DNA of 64,000 bases, taken from the NCBI RefSeq assembly GCF_030269485.1, contig NZ_BSTL01000030.1:1-64000 (forward strand). Direction: 5' to 3'. Made by a program: the position numbers and the translations under genes. Source of the DNA: Actinoplanes sp. NBRC 103695 (GTDB taxonomy: Bacteria; Actinomycetota; Actinomycetes; Mycobacteriales; Micromonosporaceae). Shown in pieces: positions 61,365 through 64,000 of the stretch. Below the pieces are notes generated by a model. The model did not search any database. It was not told the DNA's origin and saw only the letters and a list, made by a program, of their open reading frames with translations. The stretch's first letter is position 1; each line of letters starts with the position of its first letter.

Positions 61365-62528
61365 GTGGATGACCGCGCAGAGCCGCCTCGTCGGATCCGC
61401 TCCGGGCGGGTGGTCGGCCGTGTGCTGGGCATCCCGCTCTATCTCAACGCGTCGATGCTGGTGCTCGCGGTGCTGGTCACCGTGGTCTACGGCGGCTTCG
61501 TGCAGGGGTCGCTGGATCTGCCGGGGCCGGTCAGCTATCTGATCGGGTTCGGGTTCGTGCTGTGCCTGCTCGGCTCGGTCCTGCTGCATGAGCTGGGGCA
61601 CGCGCTGACCGCGCGGCGCTTCGGCATCGGGGTTCGCGGGATCACGCTGGAGCTGCTCGGCGGATACACCGAGATGGATCGTGAGGCGCCGAACCCTCGG
61701 GTGGACGCGCTGGTGGCGCTGGCGGGACCGGCGGTGTCGCTGGTGCTCGGCGGGCTGTCGGCGCTGGTCTATCACCTGTTGCCGGACCGGACCATCGCGG
61801 GCGAGATCGCGTTCCAGCTGGCCGCCTCGAACATTCTGGTGGCGTTCTTCAACGTGCTGCCGGGCCTGCCGCTGGACGGTGGGCGGGCGCTGCGGGCGCT
61901 GGTCTGGGCGATCGTGCGGGACCGGACCCGGGCGACCGTGGTGGCGGGCTGGGCGGGGCGGGTGATCGCGGTCGCCACCGCCGGGGGGACCGTGGTGCTC
62001 TACCGGCTGGGGTTCGTCACGGTGTTCGGGATGCTGTTCATCCTGCTGGTGGTGGTCACGCTGTGGCAGGGGGCGGGTCAGTCGATCCGGCTGGCCCGGA
62101 TGACCTCGCGGTTCCCGCTGGTCGACCTCGGTGCGCTGGCCCGGCCGGTGCTCGGGGTGCCGTCGGGCACGCCGCTGGCCGAGGCCGAGCGGCGTGGCGT
62201 CGAGGACGCGCGGGACCGGCCGGCGCTGGGCGTGGAGGACTCGTCGGGGCGGCTGGTGGCGCTGGTCGATGTGGCCGCGGCGGCGAAGGTTCCGGCGGAT
62301 CGGCGGCCGTGGGTGCCGGTCGACTCGGTGGCCCGTGACGTGGGCAAGCTGACCGCGCTCAAGGCGGATCTGACCGGCGAGCAGGTGGTGAAGGCGATCC
62401 AGGCGTACCCGGGTGCGCAGTACCTGGTGGTCTCCGGGGAAGATGTGGTCGGCGTCCTGCACGTCGCGGATCTCGCCGCGGTGCTGGAGCCACCGCGAAC
62501 CGTCGCACAGGCGAAAGAGAGATCGTGA
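61365..62528 (+). CDS. Site-2 protease (M50B family) with C-terminal CBS-like domain
   Basis: 387 aa from GTG 61365. Six hydrophobic segments; zinc site LLHELGHALTARRFG (HExxH) and the NVLPGLPLDGGRAL motif (Asp ligand). The C-terminal half (about 235-375) contains two CBS-like units. It cleaves within membranes, perhaps anti-sigma factors. Its stop overlaps trmI (GTGA). Confidence 0.92.
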   Translation: MDDRAEPPRRIRSGRVVGRVLGIPLYLNASMLVLAVLVTVVYGGFVQGSLDLPGPVSYLIGFGFVLCLLGSVLLHELGHALTARRFGIGVRGITLELLGGYTEMDREAPNPRVDALVALAGPAVSLVLGGLSALVYHLLPDRTIAGEIAFQLAASNILVAFFNVLPGLPLDGGRALRALVWAIVRDRTRATVVAGWAGRVIAVATAGGTVVLYRLGFVTVFGMLFILLVVVTLWQGAGQSIRLARMTSRFPLVDLGALARPVLGVPSGTPLAEAERRGVEDARDRPALGVEDSSGRLVALVDVAAAAKVPADRRPWVPVDSVARDVGKLTALKADLTGEQVVKAIQAYPGAQYLVVSGEDVVGVLHVADLAAVLEPPRTVAQAKERS

Positions 62529-63463
62529 CCACCCAGCACCTGGCCGAAGAGTCCGAGACCACACCGTCGCACCGGGGGCCGTTCCGTCCCGGTGACCGCG
62601 TGCAGCTCACCGACCCCAAGGGCCGGATGCACACGATCGTGCTGGAGCCCGGCAAGGCCTACCACACGCACCGCGGCGCGCTCGATCACGACGCTCTGAT
62701 CGGGCTGCCCGAGGGCAGTGTGATCAGCTCCGCCGGCGGCACCGCGTACCTCGCCCTGCGTCCGCTGCTCTCCGACTACGTGCTGTCCATGCCGCGGGGC
62801 GCGCAGGTGATCTATCCGAAGGACGCGGCGCAGATCGTCGCCATGGGTGACATCTTCCCGGGGGCGAGGGTCCTGGAGGCGGGCGCCGGGTCGGGCGCGC
62901 TGAGCTGCAGCCTGTTGCGCGCCGTCGGGGCCGGGGGAGAGCTTCATTCGTACGAGCTGCGCGACGACTTCGCGGCCATCGCCCGGAAGAACGTGGAAGC
63001 CTTCTTCGGCGGTCCGCACCCGGCGTGGCACCTGCACGAGGGCGATGTGGCGGAGGCGGCCGAGACCGATTTCGACCGGATCATCCTGGACATGCTGACC
63101 CCGTGGGAGGCCCTCGACATGGTCGAGCGGGCTCTCGTGCCGGGCGGGGTCTTCATCGGGTACGTGGCCACTACGCCCCAGTTGTCCGAATTGGTGGAGG
63201 CGCTCCGCGAGCGCGGCGGGTGGACCGAGCCGCGGGCGTGGGAGTCGCTGGTGCGGGACTGGCACGCGGAGGGCCTGGCGGTTCGCCCGGACCACCGGAT
63301 GGTCGCGCACACCGCCTTCCTCGTCTCGGCCCGCCGGCTCGCCCCGGGCGTCACCGCACCGCCGCGTCGCCGCAAACCCAGCAAGGGCGCTGAGGCGTAC
63401 GCCCTCCGCAAGGCCGCCCGTACCGCTCTGGCGGCGGAGCGGGACGACACCACCGGGGTGTGA
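62525..63463 (+). CDS. trmI: tRNA (adenine(58)-N1)-methyltransferase
   Basis: 312 aa, GTG start. RPGDRVQLTDPKGR, the substrate-side GRMHTIVLEPGKAYHTHRGAL, SAM motif I VLEAGAGSGALSCSLL, motif II YELRDDF, IILDMLTPWEAL and GGVFIGYVATTPQL match bacterial TrmI. Makes m1A58 in the T loop of tRNA as a tetramer. Neighbour of proteasome genes in actinobacteria. Confidence 0.95.
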   Translation: MTTQHLAEESETTPSHRGPFRPGDRVQLTDPKGRMHTIVLEPGKAYHTHRGALDHDALIGLPEGSVISSAGGTAYLALRPLLSDYVLSMPRGAQVIYPKDAAQIVAMGDIFPGARVLEAGAGSGALSCSLLRAVGAGGELHSYELRDDFAAIARKNVEAFFGGPHPAWHLHEGDVAEAAETDFDRIILDMLTPWEALDMVERALVPGGVFIGYVATTPQLSELVEALRERGGWTEPRAWESLVRDWHAEGLAVRPDHRMVAHTAFLVSARRLAPGVTAPPRRRKPSKGAEAYALRKAARTALAAERDDTTGV

Positions 63464-63524
63464 CCGGTTGGTGGGCGTCGGGTAGTTTTCTGCCGGGGCG
63501 GGACGGCGAAACGGGAGGGATCGG

Positions 63525-64000
63525 GTGGGCGCGATGAGTTCTCCGCCGTTCGGTGGCAGCAACGAGATGCCGGCGGTCTTCCCGGACTGGTCGCCCTACC
63601 AGGACCTCGACTCCGCCGCACGCGCCTACCTGCGCGACCCCGAGGTGGCCCTGGACGCTTTGTTCGGTGTGCTGCGTGGCGCCGAGGTGCTGTGTTTCAC
63701 GCTGGAACGCTTCGTCAACGAGGTGAACGGCGTCTGGCAGGAGGTCGTCATCTGCGACGGCAGCCGCCTGGTGCTGTGGCACGGTGAGGACGTGGCGCCC
63801 GGTGACGGCCCGGTCGGCTCGATGACCTCGTCGCTGCGGGTGGTGCCGCTGTCCACGGTGACCGAGGTGGGCTGCCGGCGGCGGCTGACCCGCACCTCGA
63901 CCGGCCAGGCGCGAGTCGACAGCATCGACGTCTATCTGCTGCTGAGCTCGGTGGACGACGCGGTGCCGCCGCCCGGGATGGCCGAGGACGAGACCCGGGC
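63525..64000 (+). CDS. Hypothetical protein, N-terminal part (runs off the window)
   Basis: GTG 63525 with GGGAGGG 6 nt upstream (in-frame ATG at 63534). 158 codons visible: SPYQDLDSAARAYLRDPEVALDALFGVLRGAEVLCFTLERFVNEVNG, then a beta-rich region (VVICDGSRLVLWHGEDVAPGD; VVPLSTVTEVGCRRRLTRT). Family not recognised. Follows trmI by 61 bp. Confidence 0.65.
   Translation, partial: MGAMSSPPFGGSNEMPAVFPDWSPYQDLDSAARAYLRDPEVALDALFGVLRGAEVLCFTLERFVNEVNGVWQEVVICDGSRLVLWHGEDVAPGDGPVGSMTSSLRVVPLSTVTEVGCRRRLTRTSTGQARVDSIDVYLLLSSVDDAVPPPGMAEDETR

Overview
The window is chromosomal DNA of a very GC-rich actinomycete, most probably a Micromonosporaceae member (Actinoplanes/Micromonospora type). The evidence is mycothiol biosynthesis (mshC), an F420-type LLM oxidoreductase, a proteasome-associated neighbourhood (PAC2 chaperone, RecB-type nuclease, site-2 protease, tRNA m1A58 methyltransferase), actinomycete-only families (DUF3090, the SCO1664 family, DUF5703, DUF397/DUF5753, DUF6232), frequent GTG starts and dense 1-8 nt gene overlaps. 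From memory, the order M20 peptidase - histidine phosphatase - DUF3090 - kinase-like - mshC - PAC2 - metH - RecB nuclease - trmI resembles the Rv2141c-Rv2118c stretch of Mycobacterium tuberculosis. No rRNA, tRNA, CRISPR array or insertion sequence was recognised.

Layout. 1-2.1 kb: DUF72 protein, class IV aminotransferase and a short CoaD-like protein. 2.1-6.9 kb (minus strand): a tightly coupled operon for an 86-aa helical protein, a 306-aa protein, an 877-aa FtsK/SpoIIIE ATPase with three FtsK-like modules of which only the middle one keeps Walker motifs (as in EccC of type VII secretion), and a coiled-coil membrane protein. 6.9-14.9 kb: NYN nuclease, a Clp ATPase with a HAIR-like (HspR) site, LysR regulator, hemerythrin, M20 peptidase and DUF5703. 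15-17.8 kb: an aldo/keto reductase / histidine kinase / response regulator operon. 17.9-23 kb: the mycothiol-linked operon. 23-27.3 kb: GntR regulator, methyltransferase, a structured leader before a DUF6232 gene, and a DUF5753/DUF397/DUF397 set. 27.3-31.85 kb: PAC2 protein and metH.

31.84-47.31 kb is an integrated actinomycete integrative and conjugative element (AICE), 15.46 kb from core to core, inserted at the 3' end of metH instead of a tRNA gene. It carries int, xis, a RepSA-type initiator (with a start-region frame problem), SpdB (DUF2637), a TraSA-like FtsK transfer protein, an SCO3933-family regulator, an orphan PycTM (Pycsar effector) protein, a SprT-like metalloprotein, DUF6197 and several small zinc-ribbon proteins. 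Nearly all of these lie in one minus-strand chain of overlapping genes. A divergent plus-strand arm has a small helix-turn-helix protein, an XRE-TPR regulator, a PP2C-like phosphatase and small unknowns. A roughly 1-kb non-coding stretch full of dyads (45.7-46.7 kb) is the best candidate replication origin. An identical 16-bp palindrome occurs three times in the element, upstream of or at the start of the int, SprT and tra blocks. Insertion separated metH from a nucleoside hydrolase gene that would otherwise start three bases after the metH stop codon.

47.3-64 kb is chromosome again: nucleoside hydrolase, SnoaL, SRPBCC, GNAT, CDP-alcohol phosphatidyltransferase, an Hpt paralogue, DUF2071, a second aldo/keto reductase, an APH-like kinase, a zinc metallopeptidase lipoprotein, HAD hydrolase, a ribbon-helix-helix protein with DUF4097, YdcF-like protein, RecB-type nuclease, site-2 protease, trmI and a partial gene. 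Two of these genes appear to use CTG starts. Short GC-rich minisatellites recur through the chromosomal part, either at gene 3' ends or as in-frame insertions.
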